A stretch of 64,000 nucleotides of DNA from Paraburkholderia sp. (GCA_004322045.1 SCRN01000022.1:1-64000); one strand, 5' to 3'. Shown: positions 28,594 to 41,762, counted from the first letter of the stretch. A program made the numbers and translations. The notes: generated by a model not told the origin, from the letters alone.

Positions 28594-29073
28594 CTATTGA
28601 GGCACACGCGGCGCTGGTGCGTTGGCGCGGTGTGTGGTGCCGAATAGCCGCTCGTGCTCGACCTTCACGCATACGTTCATCGCGACATCGAGCCCTGCCG
28701 CCATCGCTCGCGCGGCAGCCTCCTCGTTGATCACGCCCACTTGTAGCCAGAGGGATCGGGCGCCGATGGCGATGGCTTCCTCTGCGATGGCTACCGCTTC
28801 CTCCGGCCGGCGAAACACGTCGACCATTTCGATGGCGGCGCCTTCCATCGCGAGTGCGTGCGCCGCGATGGCGAGCGATGCGTAACAGCGCTGCCCCAAT
28901 ACACCTGCCGTATCGTTGGCGTAGGCGGGATTGACGGGAACGATGCGATAGCCGTGCGACTGCATGTAGGCCGCTACCGAGTGGCTGGGCCGGTAGGCGT
29001 GGTTGGACAGCCCGACCACGGCAATCACGCGATCGCGGTCCAGGATGCGTTTCAAACTCTCGGGCTCGTTCAT
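28594..29073 (-). CDS. CoA-binding (YccU-like) protein
   Basis: A 159-residue single-domain Rossmann-type CoA-binding protein. It shows VIAVVGLSNHAYRPSHSVAA at the N-terminus, YRIVPVNP, the MVDVFRRPEEA segment and ARSLWLQVGVINEEAAARA. Members bind coenzyme A in crystals, but their role is unknown. I chose the ATG at 29073, which begins just before the fold; the frame is open further upstream. It is convergent with the PheC-like gene and has no obvious operon partner. Confidence 0.88.
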   Translation of the reverse strand: MNEPESLKRILDRDRVIAVVGLSNHAYRPSHSVAAYMQSHGYRIVPVNPAYANDTAGVLGQRCYASLAIAAHALAMEGAAIEMVDVFRRPEEAVAIAEEAIAIGARSLWLQVGVINEEAAARAMAAGLDVAMNVCVKVEHERLFGTTHRANAPAPRVPQ

Positions 29074-29554
29074 TGTGTAGACAGGAATAGTAAAAGTGCC
29101 GGTGCACGCAACATTCGGTAAGTTTCGCGCGTGCCACGCGAGCATGAGGGCCATGGTAAGCCGACGATTGTCCAGACGAAACCCGTTTTTGTGTATTTCT
29201 CGATAAATTGCGAGTGCGCTTTTTTGATCGTTATTCCTTTTGTTCCGATCGTCGGAAATAGTGACGCAACTTCATTTTTCTGCTGGTAAAAAATCCCGGA
29301 GATCCTTATCTGGCGGGCGTTACAACCTGAAACACTTTGTTACCGCGTCGGGTTCTCAATTCGCCCACAATGCCTTTCAACGGTTTCAACACAGATGTGG
29401 GTTGGCGTGCATTGATTGGACGCTTCCTGCTCGGCGGTGCCGAATCCCCCATGGGGGGCCTCTTTGTTGGAGTCGTTGCCGATGCCCGGTTCGGGTGATC
29501 TTCTTCGGCTCCTTCAGTGGTCTCCTCGCGCTAACCCCGTAGCGTGTGGTTTTT

Positions 29555-29582
29555 AGCGGGCTATCAAGCCCGCTTTTTTTTT
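29555..29582 (+). terminator. Orphan intrinsic terminator
   Basis: AGCGGGCT at 29555-29562 pairs with AGCCCGCT at 29567-29574 around an ATCA loop, followed by a long T-run. No plus-strand gene is known upstream for more than 1 kb, so it points to an unannotated short transcript. Confidence 0.85.
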
Positions 29583-29588
29583 GTTGTC

Positions 29589-29629
29589 GACGGGAGTTAG
29601 CGCTTCAGCGGTTACTCCCGTCCCATGCA
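29589..29629. repeat. Dispersed palindromic repeat, copy 1
   Basis: GACGGGAGT and ACTCCCGTC flank the core TAGCGCTTCAGCGGTT in a near-perfect inverted repeat at 29589-29622, followed by CCCATGCA. It shares core and CCCATGCA tail with copies at 32101 and 34624. It lies 3' of the acyl-CoA synthetase gene. Confidence 0.7.
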
Positions 29630-29670
29630 GGGCACCGGGTCAAACAAACGCGCCATAGCGCGCCCCTCGA

Positions 29671-31401
29671 TCAGCCTGCCTGCGGCTTGTCGTGCTCTAG
29701 TTCGTCGATCATCCTTTCGCGCATCACGAACTTTTGCACCTTGCCCGTGACCGTCATCGGCATTTCGTCGACGAAGCGAACGTAGCGCGGCACCTTGTAG
29801 TGCGCGATTTGCCCCTGGCAATACGCCCTCACCTCTCCTTCCGTCAGCGTTTCCCCGGGCCGCACGACGATCCAGGCGCACACTTCCTCGCCATACTTCT
29901 CGTCGGGCACGCCGAACACCTGGACGCTCTGGATCTTCGGATGTCTGAACAAGAACTCTTCGACCTCCCGAGGGTAGATGTTTTCGCCGCCGCGAATCAG
30001 CATGTCCTTCAAGCGGCCGACGATGTTGCAATACCCCTGCTCATCGATCGTCGCCAGATCGCCCGTGCGCATCCATCCATCGACGATCGCCTCTCGTGTG
30101 CGCGGCTCGTCTTCCCAATAGCCTTTCATGACCGAGTAGCCGCGCGTCCACAGTTCGCCCGTTTGGCCCACCGGCACAGTGTTGCCCATTGCATCGACCA
30201 CCTTCGCTTCCAGATGCGGCTGAATTCGGCCGACCGTCGACGTGCGCTTGTCGATGGGGTCGGTCGTCGAGCTTTGAAACGAGACGGGGCTCGTCTCTGT
30301 CATGCCGTAGGCGATCGTGATCTCCGACTGATGCATGCGCGAAATGACCTGCTTCATCGTCTCGATCGGGCACGGCGAGCCGGCCATGATGCCCGTGCGC
30401 AGCGTCGATAGATCGAACGATGCGAACTCGGGGTGATCAAGCTCGGCGATGAACATCGTCGGCACGCCATGCAACGCAGTGCAGCGCTCTTCGGCCACTG
30501 CGGCGAGCGCCGCGCCGGGTTCGAACGCTTCGCCGGGAAATACCATCTTCGCGCCCGTCGACACGCTCGCGAGCACCGACAGCACCATGCCGAAGCAGTG
30601 ATAGAGCGGCACCGGGATGCATAGCGCATCGCTCTCGGAAAAGCGCATGGCCATCGCGATGAAGCGTGCGTTGTTGACCACGTTGCGATGCGTGAGTGTG
30701 GCGCCTTTCGGGTTGCCGGTCGTGCCGCTCGTGAATTGAATGTTGATCGGATCATCGGCAGACAAGGTCGCGTCGATCGCTGCAAAGTCGATGGAATCGA
30801 GTGCGACCCGCCCTGCTTCGATTACGTCGGAAAACGTCAACATACCCGGCGTCGCCGTGTCGCACATCCGCACCACCGTCCGCAGGTTCGGCAAGCGCGC
30901 CGAGCGCAGGTTGCCTGCCTCGCATTGCACGAGTTCGGGCGCAAGCGTCTGCAGCATCTCCACGTATTTCGAGGTCTTGAAGCGCTCGGCCGTGATGATG
31001 GCGCAGCAGCCGGACTTATTCAGCGCGTACTCGAGTTCCGAAAGCCGGTAGGCGGGATTGATGTTGACGAGAATGGCGCCGATGCGCGCCGTCGCAAACT
31101 GCGTCAGCAACCACTCGACGCGATTCGGCGACCAAATGCCAACGCGCTCGCCCCGCACGATGCCAAGCGTTGCCAGCCCCGCCGCGAGCACATCGACTTC
31201 GGCGGCGAACTCGCGCCATGTCCATCGAATACCCTGCTCTCGGAATACGACGGCAGGCCGCTCGGGAAAGCGCGCGGCCGTATCGGAGAGAAGTCGTCCG
31301 ATAGTCGCGTCGCTCAAGGGGATGTCGCTGGCCCCTCGCACGTAGGAAAGGCCGTTGACGGGCGCAATAAGGGCGCCTTCCTCGGGAAGCTGCGTCGCCA
31401 T
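29671..31401 (-). CDS. AMP-dependent acyl-CoA synthetase/ligase
   Basis: This 576-residue enzyme of the ANL superfamily activates a carboxylic acid with ATP and joins it to CoA. It has the P-loop [15 protein letters not shown], the A5 region [12 protein letters not shown], the A7 motif [27 protein letters not shown] and the C-terminal catalytic lysine region VTGKVQKF. The sequence resembles medium- to long-chain acyl-CoA synthetases such as those called FadD-like in Burkholderia; the true substrate cannot be read. I chose the ATG at 31401 with GGAGAC upstream. It lies just beyond the atp operon terminator and is separately transcribed. Confidence 0.92.
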   Translation of the reverse strand: MATQLPEEGALIAPVNGLSYVRGASDIPLSDATIGRLLSDTAARFPERPAVVFREQGIRWTWREFAAEVDVLAAGLATLGIVRGERVGIWSPNRVEWLLTQFATARIGAILVNINPAYRLSELEYALNKSGCCAIITAERFKTSKYVEMLQTLAPELVQCEAGNLRSARLPNLRTVVRMCDTATPGMLTFSDVIEAGRVALDSIDFAAIDATLSADDPINIQFTSGTTGNPKGATLTHRNVVNNARFIAMAMRFSESDALCIPVPLYHCFGMVLSVLASVSTGAKMVFPGEAFEPGAALAAVAEERCTALHGVPTMFIAELDHPEFASFDLSTLRTGIMAGSPCPIETMKQVISRMHQSEITIAYGMTETSPVSFQSSTTDPIDKRTSTVGRIQPHLEAKVVDAMGNTVPVGQTGELWTRGYSVMKGYWEDEPRTREAIVDGWMRTGDLATIDEQGYCNIVGRLKDMLIRGGENIYPREVEEFLFRHPKIQSVQVFGVPDEKYGEEVCAWIVVRPGETLTEGEVRAYCQGQIAHYKVPRYVRFVDEMPMTVTGKVQKFVMRERMIDELEHDKPQAG

Positions 31402-31515
31402 CTCGATGTCTCCAAAGTCGCGTAGGAATTTTTGGACTTGATTCTGCCACCGAGCGACGTCGGCCCGCATCAAGTCTTACCCGCAGCAAAATGTCGCAGA
31501 GGCGGGCCTCATAAT

Positions 31516-31548
31516 AAAAAACGCCGCTTGGACCTAACCAAGCGGCGT
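31516..31548 (-). terminator. Intrinsic terminator of the atp operon
   Basis: ACGCCGCTTGG at 31521-31531 is perfectly complementary to CCAAGCGGCGT at 31538-31548. On the minus strand it runs into TTTTT. It lies about 80 bp after the atpC stop. Confidence 0.92.
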
Positions 31549-31630
31549 CAAATATCCTACTAATCGTCTTGTTCGGCCCCGGTTGCCATTCGCCGTGCGA
31601 GAGACAACGGCGGTGCGCGAAGCGATTTTG

Positions 31631-32059
31631 TCAGTGGCTCTGCGCGCGCAGTTTGCGCAGGCGGGCGATGGCGGCAAGCTGAGCCGTGGCATATGCCAGC
31701 TCAGCCTGAGCCGTCGCGTACTCGATGTTCGAGCCCGAGTTCTGCAGGGCTTCCTCGGCGCGTTTGCGCGCCTGTTCCGCCTTGGCCTCGTCGAGATCTT
31801 TGCCGCGAATCGCGGTATCGGCGAGCACGGTCACGGCGCCCGGTTGCACTTCGAGAATGCCGCCGGCAACGAACACGAACTCTTCTTCGCCGCTTTCCGC
31901 CTCGATGCGCACCGCGCCGGGACGAATACGCGTAATGAGCGGCGTATGGCCCGGCAGGATACCGAGTTCGCCGGCTTCGCCCGGCAGCGCGACGAATTTC
32001 GCCTGGCCCGAGAAGATCTGCTCTTCCGCGCTGACGACGTCTACTTTGATGGTTGCCAT
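31631..32059 (-). CDS. atpC: F0F1 ATP synthase subunit epsilon
   Basis: Epsilon is the small rotor-stalk subunit that couples F1 to F0 and can inhibit ATP hydrolysis. The 142-residue protein has the N-terminal beta-sandwich ([38 protein letters not shown]) and a C-terminal helical hairpin ([18 protein letters not shown]...). It is the last gene of the operon. The gap to atpD is 209 bp, long for this operon, because a dispersed palindromic repeat sits in it. Confidence 0.97.
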   Translation of the reverse strand: MATIKVDVVSAEEQIFSGQAKFVALPGEAGELGILPGHTPLITRIRPGAVRIEAESGEEEFVFVAGGILEVQPGAVTVLADTAIRGKDLDEAKAEQARKRAEEALQNSGSNIEYATAQAELAYATAQLAAIARLRKLRAQSH

Positions 32060-32100
32060 ATCGCTTCCTATGTCGAACAGAGTTGCCGCTTTAGCTGCCG

Positions 32101-32140
32101 GCTGCCGTTAGCGCGTCTCGCGCGTCCCGCAGCCCATGCA
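32101..32140. repeat. Dispersed palindromic repeat, copy 3 (degenerate)
   Basis: GCTGC at 32101 and GCAGC at 32129-32133 flank GTTAGCGCGTCTCGCGCGTC, followed by CCCATGCA at 32133-32140. The TTAGCGC core and CCCATGCA tail match the other two copies, but the stem is shorter. It lies between atpD and atpC. Confidence 0.5.
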
Positions 32141-32268
32141 CAGCACGCGAACAGATCCCACGCGCAGCGCGGTGAACCCGACGCGCACTGCGAGCCCGGC
32201 TATCAGTGCGTGCGGCCGCCGGGCCTGCGTGCCAAAGCTGCCGAAGCCGCCAAAGCGGGCACACTCGG

Positions 32269-33681
<1,413 letters not shown>

Positions 33682-33731
33682 TCAATTCTTCACTCGCGCA
33701 AACGGCGCAGGGACGATCAAGCCGACACGCA

Positions 33732-34607
33732 TCAGACCGCGGCGGCGCCGCCCACGATTTCCGACAATTCCTTCGTGATCGCGGCCTGGCGGCTCTTGTT
33801 GTAGACGAGCTGCAATTCGTTGATCACCGTCTTCGCGTTGTCCGACGCCGCCTTCATCGCCACCATGCGCGCCGATTGCTCGGACGCCATGTTCTCGGCT
33901 ACGGCCTGGTACACGAGCGCTTCGACGTAGCGAACGAGCAGTTCATCGACGACAGCCTGCGCATCGGGCTCGTAGATGTAGTCCCACGAGCTGTTCGGCG
34001 TCGTCGCATCGCCTTCGAAATGCCCGGCCGACAGCGGCAGCAATTGCTCGATCACGCTCTCCTGCTTCATCGTATTGATGAAGCGCGTGTACGCGAGGTA
34101 CACGGCCGAGACCTTGCCCTCCGAGTACAGATCGAGCTGCACCTTCACGGCGCCGATCAGCTTTTCCAGATGCGGCGTATCGCCGAGCTGCGTCACTTGC
34201 GACACAACCTTCGCCCGGACGCGATTCAAAAAGCCGAGCCCCTTGCTGCCGATCGCGGTGGCTTCGACGCTTTGGCCCTTGTCCTCGAGCTCCTTGAACT
34301 TGGCCACGGTCGCGCGCAGCACGTTCGTGTTCAAGCCCCCGCACAGGCCCTTATCGGTCGTGACGAGGATGATGCCGGCCGCCTTCGCGCCTTCGTTCGA
34401 CACCATGAACGGGTGACGATACTCGGGGTTGGCGCGGCTCATGTGCGCAGCGATGTCGCGAACTTTGTCGGCATACGGGCGAGCGGCGCGCATACGCTCC
34501 TGCGCGCGGCGCATCTTCGATGCGGCCACCATCTCCATCGCCTTGGTGATCTTGCGCGTGTTTTGCACGCTCTTGATCTTGCCGCGGATTTCCTTCATTC
34601 CGGCCAT
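33732..34607 (-). CDS. atpG: F0F1 ATP synthase subunit gamma
   Basis: Gamma is the central rotor shaft. The 291-residue length is usual. The N-terminal helix ([20 protein letters not shown] then [16 protein letters not shown]) and C-terminal helix ([20 protein letters not shown]) that form the coiled-coil shaft are clear. The gap to atpA is 126 bp and contains a dispersed palindromic repeat. Confidence 0.99.
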   Translation of the reverse strand: MAGMKEIRGKIKSVQNTRKITKAMEMVAASKMRRAQERMRAARPYADKVRDIAAHMSRANPEYRHPFMVSNEGAKAAGIILVTTDKGLCGGLNTNVLRATVAKFKELEDKGQSVEATAIGSKGLGFLNRVRAKVVSQVTQLGDTPHLEKLIGAVKVQLDLYSEGKVSAVYLAYTRFINTMKQESVIEQLLPLSAGHFEGDATTPNSSWDYIYEPDAQAVVDELLVRYVEALVYQAVAENMASEQSARMVAMKAASDNAKTVINELQLVYNKSRQAAITKELSEIVGGAAAV

Positions 34608-34623
34608 TGCTTGCTCCTTTGCC

Positions 34624-34664
34624 GGCCTGAGTTAGCGCTTTAGCGCTTACTCAGGCCCCATGCA
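34624..34664. repeat. Dispersed palindromic repeat, copy 2
   Basis: GGCCTGAGT at 34624-34632 and ACTCAGGCC at 34649-34657 flank a TAGCGCTTTAGCGCTT core, giving a near-perfect 34-bp inverted repeat, followed by CCCATGCA. It lies between atpA and atpG. Confidence 0.75.
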
Positions 34665-34733
34665 TAGCTGACGAAGCGGAGCGCGGTTCGTTGCTGTAAC
34701 TCCGCGCGCCGCTTCAAGGTCGTTATGCCTCGA

Positions 34734-36275
<1,542 letters not shown>

Positions 36276-36327
36276 TATTCGCTCCTGATAGTCAATTCTG
36301 TTGCGTGCCGTGCATGTGCGCGCCGCA

Positions 36328-36867
36328 TCAAGCGGTCAGCGCCGTACGCATTTCGGCGAGCCGTGCGCGAACCGAGGTGTCGAGCACTTCGTCGCCGACG
36401 GTGACGCGCACGCCCCCGATCAGCGAAGCATCGACTTGAACGGTCGGTTTGAGCTGACGCCCAAACTTGCGCGTGAGGCTCGCGACGAGATCGGCGAGCT
36501 GGGCCTCTTGCAGCGGGAATGCGCTGACGATCAGCGCATCGGCCGCGCCTTCGCGAGCGTTTTTCAGTGCTTCGAACTGGACGGCGATTTCGGGCAGCAG
36601 CGAGAGACGGTGATTGTCGACCAACATCTGCACGAAGTTCTTGGCCTGCGGCGAAGCCGTCAAAGGCGACTTGACCGCCGCGAGCAGCAGGTCGACGACC
36701 TGTGCGCGGCTCACTTTCGGGCTAGAGGCGACCGACATGAGCTCGGGCAGCCGCGCAACCTGGCCCAGCTCCTGCACGAGAGCGGACCAAGCGGCGAGGT
36801 CACCGCCTTCGGCGACGCTGAACAGCGCCTCTGCATAGGGACGGGCGATGGTTGCAAGTTCGGCCAT
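36328..36867 (-). CDS. atpH: F0F1 ATP synthase subunit delta
   Basis: Delta links the F1 head to the peripheral stalk. The 179-residue protein has the N-terminal helical bundle ([20 protein letters not shown]) and the conserved C-terminal segment [20 protein letters not shown] with the IGG turn. It begins two bases after atpF, indicating coupled translation. Confidence 0.98.
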   Translation of the reverse strand: MAELATIARPYAEALFSVAEGGDLAAWSALVQELGQVARLPELMSVASSPKVSRAQVVDLLLAAVKSPLTASPQAKNFVQMLVDNHRLSLLPEIAVQFEALKNAREGAADALIVSAFPLQEAQLADLVASLTRKFGRQLKPTVQVDASLIGGVRVTVGDEVLDTSVRARLAEMRTALTA

Positions 36868-36869
36868 GA

Positions 36870-37340
36870 TCAGAGCCCGGCTTTCAGTTGATTGAGCAGC
36901 TCGGCATGTGCCGCCTGATCGATTTCGCGCTTCAGGATCTGTTCGGCGCCCTTGACCGCCAGCACCGCCACTTCGGCACGCAGCGTTTCACGGGCTTTCA
37001 CGACCTGTTGCTCGGCGTCGGCCTTGGCTTGAGCGATGATGCGAGCGGCTTCGGCTTGTGCGTTGGCCTTGATTTCCTCGGCCACGGAGAGCGCACGCTT
37101 TTCGGCGTCCGCAATGCGTTGCTGGCCGTCGTTGCGCGCCTTCGCGAGCTCTTGATCGACACGCTTGTGCGCCGCTTCGAGTTCCGTCTTGCCCTTTTCG
37201 GCGGCCGCGAGGCCGTCGGCGATCTTCCTGGACCGCTCGTCGAGGGCTTTGACCATCGGCGGCCACACGAACTTCATCGTGAACCACGCGAGGATCAGGA
37301 ACACGACCATTTGCGCAATCAGAGTTGCGTTGAGATTCAC
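36870..37340 (-). CDS. atpF: F0F1 ATP synthase subunit b
   Basis: Subunit b is the peripheral-stalk membrane-anchored helix dimer. The 156-residue protein has one N-terminal membrane segment ([20 protein letters not shown]) and a long charged coiled coil after residue 30 ([20 protein letters not shown]). It is separated from atpE by 136 bp that carry a long hairpin. Confidence 0.98.
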   Translation of the reverse strand: MNLNATLIAQMVVFLILAWFTMKFVWPPMVKALDERSRKIADGLAAAEKGKTELEAAHKRVDQELAKARNDGQQRIADAEKRALSVAEEIKANAQAEAARIIAQAKADAEQQVVKARETLRAEVAVLAVKGAEQILKREIDQAAHAELLNQLKAGL

Positions 37341-37373
37341 GGTGTTTCCTTAATCGTTGCTAATTCGGAAAGT

Positions 37374-37430
37374 GAAACGGTAAGGCGCTCATCGACATCA
37401 CGTTCGATCAGCGCCCGAGCCTTCCGTTTC
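37374..37430. repeat. Long imperfect hairpin between atpE and atpF
   Basis: GAAACGG at 37374-37380 pairs with CCGTTTC at 37424-37430, AAGGCGCT pairs with AGCGCC...CCTT across a small bulge, and ATCGA pairs with TCGAT nearer the tip. The structure would form in the mRNA just downstream of atpE. It has no T-run, so mRNA processing or protection of atpE is more likely than termination. Confidence 0.5.
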
Positions 37431-37476
37431 GCCCCTGCGCCGGCATGCATCCACGGCGCAAAACTCCGATGAACCT

Positions 37477-37770
<294 letters not shown>

Positions 37771-37832
37771 TTAGAACTGGATTTAAAGAAACGGAAAACG
37801 AATCTGCTTGTGCCGCGATGCACCCTTGCCGA

Positions 37833-38681
37833 TTAGTGCGAGTCGTGCGCCTGGCCGATGTACACGAGCGTCAGCATCATAAAGATGAACGCTTGCAACA
37901 GCACGATCAGGATGTGGAAGATCGCCCAGACCGTACCGGCGATCACGTGGCCGACGAAACCGAGCAACGTCGTGTCCGCGCCGAAGGTCCAGAGGCTGCC
38001 GAGCAATGCGATGAGCAGGAACAGCAGCTCGCCCGCGTACATGTTGCCGAACAGCCGCAACGCGAGCGAAACCGTCTTGGCGACGAACTCGATGATGTTC
38101 AATGCAAGGTTCGGGATCCACAACAGCGGGTGCGCACCGAACGGAGCCGAGATCAGCTCGTGCACGAAGCCGCCCACGCCCTTGATCTTGAGGTTGTAAT
38201 AGATCATCAGGGCGAACACGCCGAGCGCGATGCCGAACGTGCCGTTCAGATCGGCCGTGGGCACGATGCGATGGTGCGAAATGACGTTCGACAGGCCCAG
38301 CCAGCCGATGACGTGGCCGGGGAGATCGACGGGGATGAAATCGAGCGAGTTCATCAGCGCGACCCAGACGAACACGAACAGCGCGAGCGGCGCGATGAAC
38401 GTGCGGTTGCCGTGGATGATCGCTTTCGATTGATCTTCGACCATCTCGACGAGCATCTCGATCGCGCATTGGAAGCGGCCCGGCACGCCCGAAGTGGCGC
38501 TACGCGCGGCTGTGAGCAGGATGAAGATGGTCACGAGACCGCACACGATCGACCAGAACAGCGTGTCGATGTTCAAGATGTGCATGTCGATGATCGACGT
38601 CTGGTGCCCAGTGGCAAAGTTTTGCAAGTGGTGCGAGATGTACTCGGACGGATCCAAGCGCGTGCTTTCTGTAGCTGCCAT
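37833..38681 (-). CDS. atpB: F0F1 ATP synthase subunit a
   Basis: Subunit a holds the proton half-channels next to the c-ring. The polytopic protein (282 residues from the ATG at 38681) contains the essential arginine in VSLALRLFGNMYAGELLF and the C-terminal helix LQAFIFMMLTLVYIG. A GTG at 38696 would add five residues; AGGTGG overlaps that codon, so I prefer the ATG. It follows atpI and precedes atpE. Confidence 0.97.
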   Translation of the reverse strand: MAATESTRLDPSEYISHHLQNFATGHQTSIIDMHILNIDTLFWSIVCGLVTIFILLTAARSATSGVPGRFQCAIEMLVEMVEDQSKAIIHGNRTFIAPLALFVFVWVALMNSLDFIPVDLPGHVIGWLGLSNVISHHRIVPTADLNGTFGIALGVFALMIYYNLKIKGVGGFVHELISAPFGAHPLLWIPNLALNIIEFVAKTVSLALRLFGNMYAGELLFLLIALLGSLWTFGADTTLLGFVGHVIAGTVWAIFHILIVLLQAFIFMMLTLVYIGQAHDSH

Positions 38682-38822
38682 ATCGTTTATTGCCACCTAA
38701 TTTGTCGAAAATCTTTCGATGCCCGCACGACACGGCGCACTGGCCGTAGGTCGCGCGAAAGGCGGCAAGCGCGCAGCGCGTATCCTCGCGCGCGCATTCT
38801 GCCGCCCATCGTCATCCCGTTT

Positions 38823-39356
38823 TCAGCGCCAAGCGAGCGCCAGCCAGTACGTCTGCAGCGTAACGAGGAAGGTCACGAGTAGCGGCAACCACCGCACGTC
38901 GTGATACCAGACGGCTACCGCGACGAACATCGCGACCGTCACCCCCATCTTGAGCATTTCGCCGATCATCCACGTCAGGATCGATCCGGCGCCGCCCGCC
39001 CCTTTCAGACGTGCCGCGAACAACGCGCTCGGCACCCAGCAAATCGCTCCCCCCAATAATGCCGACAGCGCAGCAACGCCGGGCGGCTCAGAGAACAGCC
39101 ACCAAACCAGCGCGACGACGAGGGACAAAACCACTTGCGCCACCACGACCTTGAATGGCGTGACGCGCGACGGGCGACTCACATCGGGACCGAAGAGTTT
39201 CTCAGCCTCTACCCGCGTGAGCGGAACGAAATTCTTGTCTTGCTGCTCGGCATTCCACGCATCGTCGAACGGATCCGGACGACCGACTGCGCGAGCGGAA
39301 GAAGAATCGTGTTGCGTGCGTTCGTCGTGCCTTGCGTTCGGCTCTCGATCCGCCAT
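38823..39356 (-). CDS. atpI: ATP synthase accessory protein AtpI
   Basis: AtpI is a small membrane protein that opens many atp operons and is thought to help c-ring assembly. The 177-residue protein has a charged N-terminal extension of about 65 residues and four membrane segments (about 70-90, 95-115, 125-150 and 155-175). It is the first gene of the operon, so the promoter should lie at about 39360-39480. Confidence 0.9.
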   Translation of the reverse strand: MADREPNARHDERTQHDSSSARAVGRPDPFDDAWNAEQQDKNFVPLTRVEAEKLFGPDVSRPSRVTPFKVVVAQVVLSLVVALVWWLFSEPPGVAALSALLGGAICWVPSALFAARLKGAGGAGSILTWMIGEMLKMGVTVAMFVAVAVWYHDVRWLPLLVTFLVTLQTYWLALAWR

Positions 39357-39626
39357 CGCCCCTACCTTCCAACTTCAGCAAATTCCAGTTTCCCACCCGC
39401 AGCTTTCGTCATGCTTACGGGACTGCCGAACTAATAAATCCGGGCGATTGTAAGCGATAGTTGCAGGCGATTCAAGACTTTAGCCGCGACAAAAAACTGC
39501 TCGGAAGCGACGCGCCGCGGGCTCGCGCGAGCCGTGCTTGCACCCAATCGAAAGCCGCAGTACAGGTTCCGCCGCACGGCGAGCGCCCCACCGATCGCTC
39601 CTGCGACCGATATGCGCAATCGGGTT

Positions 39627-40775
39627 CTAAAGATGTACCAGCAACCATCCGCCGAGGACCGCGGCAACGAGCCAGAACGGAATCGACAGCAAATGAAACG
39701 GCAACCATATGCCGCGCTGTTTCGCGAGGCGCACGGCGATCAGATTCGCAAGCGAGCCAATGGCGATGCCGAACCCGCCAACACTGACACCGAAGGCCAG
39801 CGCGCGCCAGTCCTTGGTGAATTCGGCCAGCATGATCGCGGCGGGCACGTTGCTGATGCCCTGCGATACGATCGCGGCTGCGGCATATGCGCGCAACGGC
39901 GTGTCGAGCCCCAGATGAGCCACCGTCTCGCGGATCCACGGCAACGCCGCCACGCTGCGCAACACGATGAACATCAGCACGAAGATCAGTAGCAGCGCCC
40001 AGTCGATCTTGAGCACCGCGTCGCGTCGCCACAACAAGAATCCGCAAATGACACCGGCGAGGCCAATGCCCGGGTGATGGGAATCGGCGAGCAACACGAA
40101 CGCGACGAACAATAGGGCCGCTACGCCGGCATACGCCCGGTCCACGGGCTCCTTCGACACGTCGCGCGAGAGATCGAGCGCTTTCCCGCGAAATGCGAAT
40201 AACGCCAGGACGTAAAGCATCGCCATCAGCGTCGCGCAAAGCGGCGCCAACGCCCAAACGAAACGCCCGAACGAGACGGCGCCGACCTGCCACAGAAAAA
40301 GATTCTGCGGGTTGCCGAGCGGCGTCAGAACCGAGCCAGCGTTGACGGCCAAAGCCAGGAAAATCGTGAGGCGCTTGACCGGTAGCGGCGTCAGCGCGTG
40401 CAGCGATAGCACGAGCGGCACGACGACGAACAAGGCGACGTCGTTGGTGACCAGCATCGACAACACGGCAGCCAAGCCGATCAGCAGGCAAGCAAGCACC
40501 CGTTCGGAGCGCACATGATGTACGACGCGATGAGCGAGCCACATCAACAGGCCCGATAGCTCGATCGCCTTGGTCAGCATCAAGAGTCCGGCAAGCGTCA
40601 TCACCGTCGGCCAATCGACGAGCCGCGGCAATGCAAGCCAAGGCTGCGCTCGCGTGCTTTGAAGCACCGCCAGCACGAGGACGAGCAACGAGAGCACCGG
40701 CTCGTTCAGGGCGAAGCGAAGCAGCCTGCGCAGCACGTTCGCGCGCGCGCTGCGCGCGTTGTCAGCAGTCGGCAT
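39627..40775 (-). CDS. SLC13/ArsB-NhaD-type anion permease
   Basis: The 382-residue protein is almost entirely hydrophobic, with about 10-11 membrane segments. The blocks LVTNDVALFVVVPLVLSLH and NAGSVLTPLGNPQNLFLWQV, followed by a second inverted repeat with QGISNVPAAIMLAEFT, match the CitMHS/ArsB-like ion transporter superfamily with its two conserved NxP-type hairpins. The substrate (citrate, arsenite, sodium or another ion) cannot be read from the sequence. It lies between atpI and parB on the same strand, but the spacing (270 bp to atpI) suggests separate transcription. Confidence 0.85.
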   Translation of the reverse strand: MPTADNARSARANVLRRLLRFALNEPVLSLLVLVLAVLQSTRAQPWLALPRLVDWPTVMTLAGLLMLTKAIELSGLLMWLAHRVVHHVRSERVLACLLIGLAAVLSMLVTNDVALFVVVPLVLSLHALTPLPVKRLTIFLALAVNAGSVLTPLGNPQNLFLWQVGAVSFGRFVWALAPLCATLMAMLYVLALFAFRGKALDLSRDVSKEPVDRAYAGVAALLFVAFVLLADSHHPGIGLAGVICGFLLWRRDAVLKIDWALLLIFVLMFIVLRSVAALPWIRETVAHLGLDTPLRAYAAAAIVSQGISNVPAAIMLAEFTKDWRALAFGVSVGGFGIAIGSLANLIAVRLAKQRGIWLPFHLLSIPFWLVAAVLGGWLLVHL

Positions 40776-40871
40776 AGGCAGAGCAATAGCGAAGAGGAAG
40801 CGCAGGGGAAGCGGTGAGGACTCGGCAGCAGCGTGCGCCGCGAGACGAGCGGTGGCAGCGTTCGCGCCGAA

Positions 40872-41762
40872 TCAGACTGCTGCCGTGCCGCTGCGCAAGC
40901 GCGCCAGAATGCCGTCGAGGGCATCGAGATCGCCGAACTCGATTTGCAACTGCCCGCGCCCTCGCCGGCCCAGCTTGATTTTGACGGCCGCGGCGAGCAA
41001 ATCCGACAGTTCTTCTTCGAGACGGCGCGTATCGCGCCCGCCGTCCTGGTTCGATCGCGCCTTCACCGCCGGCTCGGCTTTCGTGGTGGCCGTCACGAGA
41101 CGCTCGGTCTCGCGCACCGACATGCGCTTGTTGACGACCTGATTGGCGAGCGTGATCTGCGTCGCGGAATCGACGGCCAGCAACGCGCGCGCGTGGCCCA
41201 TGTCGAGATCGCCCGCCAGCAACATCGTCTGCACCGGATGTGCGAGGTTCAGCAAACGCAGCAGATTCGAGACGGCGCTGCGCGAACGGCCCACGGACTC
41301 GGCCGCCTGCTCGTGCGTGAAGCGAAACTCGTCGAGCAAGCGCTGAATGCCCTGCGCTTCTTCCAGCGGATTGAGATCTTCGCGTTGAATGTTCTCGATG
41401 AGGGCCATCGCCGCCGCGGCCTGATCGGGCACGTCCTTGACGAGCACGGGCACCTCATGCAGCCCGGCGATGTGCGCCGCGCGAAACCGGCGCTCGCCCG
41501 CGATGATCTCGTACTTCTCCTCGGAAACAGCGCGCACGAGGATCGGCTGCATGACGCCTTGCGCGCGGATGCTCGCGGCAAGCTCTTGCAGGCTGCCTTC
41601 GTCCATGCGCGTGCGCGGCTGGTACTTGCCCGCCTGCAACTTGCCGAGCGGCAGCACGTGGGGCTGCCCCTCGCTACGCACGGCCGTCGTAATGTCCGGG
41701 CTGCCGCCCAGCAGCGCCTCCAACCCGCGTCCCAATCCCTTCTTCTTCGCTACGGCATTCAT
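40872..41762 (-). CDS. parB: Chromosome partitioning protein ParB
   Basis: ParB binds parS sites and, as a CTP switch, spreads along DNA to build the partition complex. The 296-residue protein has the N-terminal MNAVAKKKGLGRGLEALLGG, the CTP-binding box with GERRFRAAHIAG, a helix-turn-helix (THEQAAESVGRSRSAVSNLL) and a C-terminal dimerisation domain. The ATG at 41762 has GAGGAAATGCG upstream; the frame is open 15 codons further and overlaps parA. The target parS sites are within 2-4 kb at 43898 and 45437. Confidence 0.97.
   Translation of the reverse strand: MNAVAKKKGLGRGLEALLGGSPDITTAVRSEGQPHVLPLGKLQAGKYQPRTRMDEGSLQELAASIRAQGVMQPILVRAVSEEKYEIIAGERRFRAAHIAGLHEVPVLVKDVPDQAAAAMALIENIQREDLNPLEEAQGIQRLLDEFRFTHEQAAESVGRSRSAVSNLLRLLNLAHPVQTMLLAGDLDMGHARALLAVDSATQITLANQVVNKRMSVRETERLVTATTKAEPAVKARSNQDGGRDTRRLEEELSDLLAAAVKIKLGRRGRGQLQIEFGDLDALDGILARLRSGTAAV

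Larger units (their letters stand above)
29074..29670. other. Unexplained 0.6-kb spacer with orphan terminator
   Basis: The two flanking genes are on the minus strand, yet a strong plus-strand terminator ends this spacer at 29555-29582. The sequence at about 29160-29340 is AT-rich for this genome. The longest plausible frame is a 42-codon plus-strand one from 29370 to 29498 with no good ribosome binding site. A small RNA or mini-protein gene is possible. A dispersed repeat lies at 29589-29629. Confidence 0.5.

Noticed and set aside
29370-29498. A 42-codon plus-strand frame before the orphan terminator, as a gene
   Set aside because: It has no good ribosome binding site and no recognisable features, so I kept it only as a possibility within the spacer.
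39472-40641. A 389-codon minus-strand frame overlapping the anion permease
   Set aside because: It is a shifted frame of the permease gene. The permease frame has clear membrane segments and transporter motifs; the other is Arg-rich with none.
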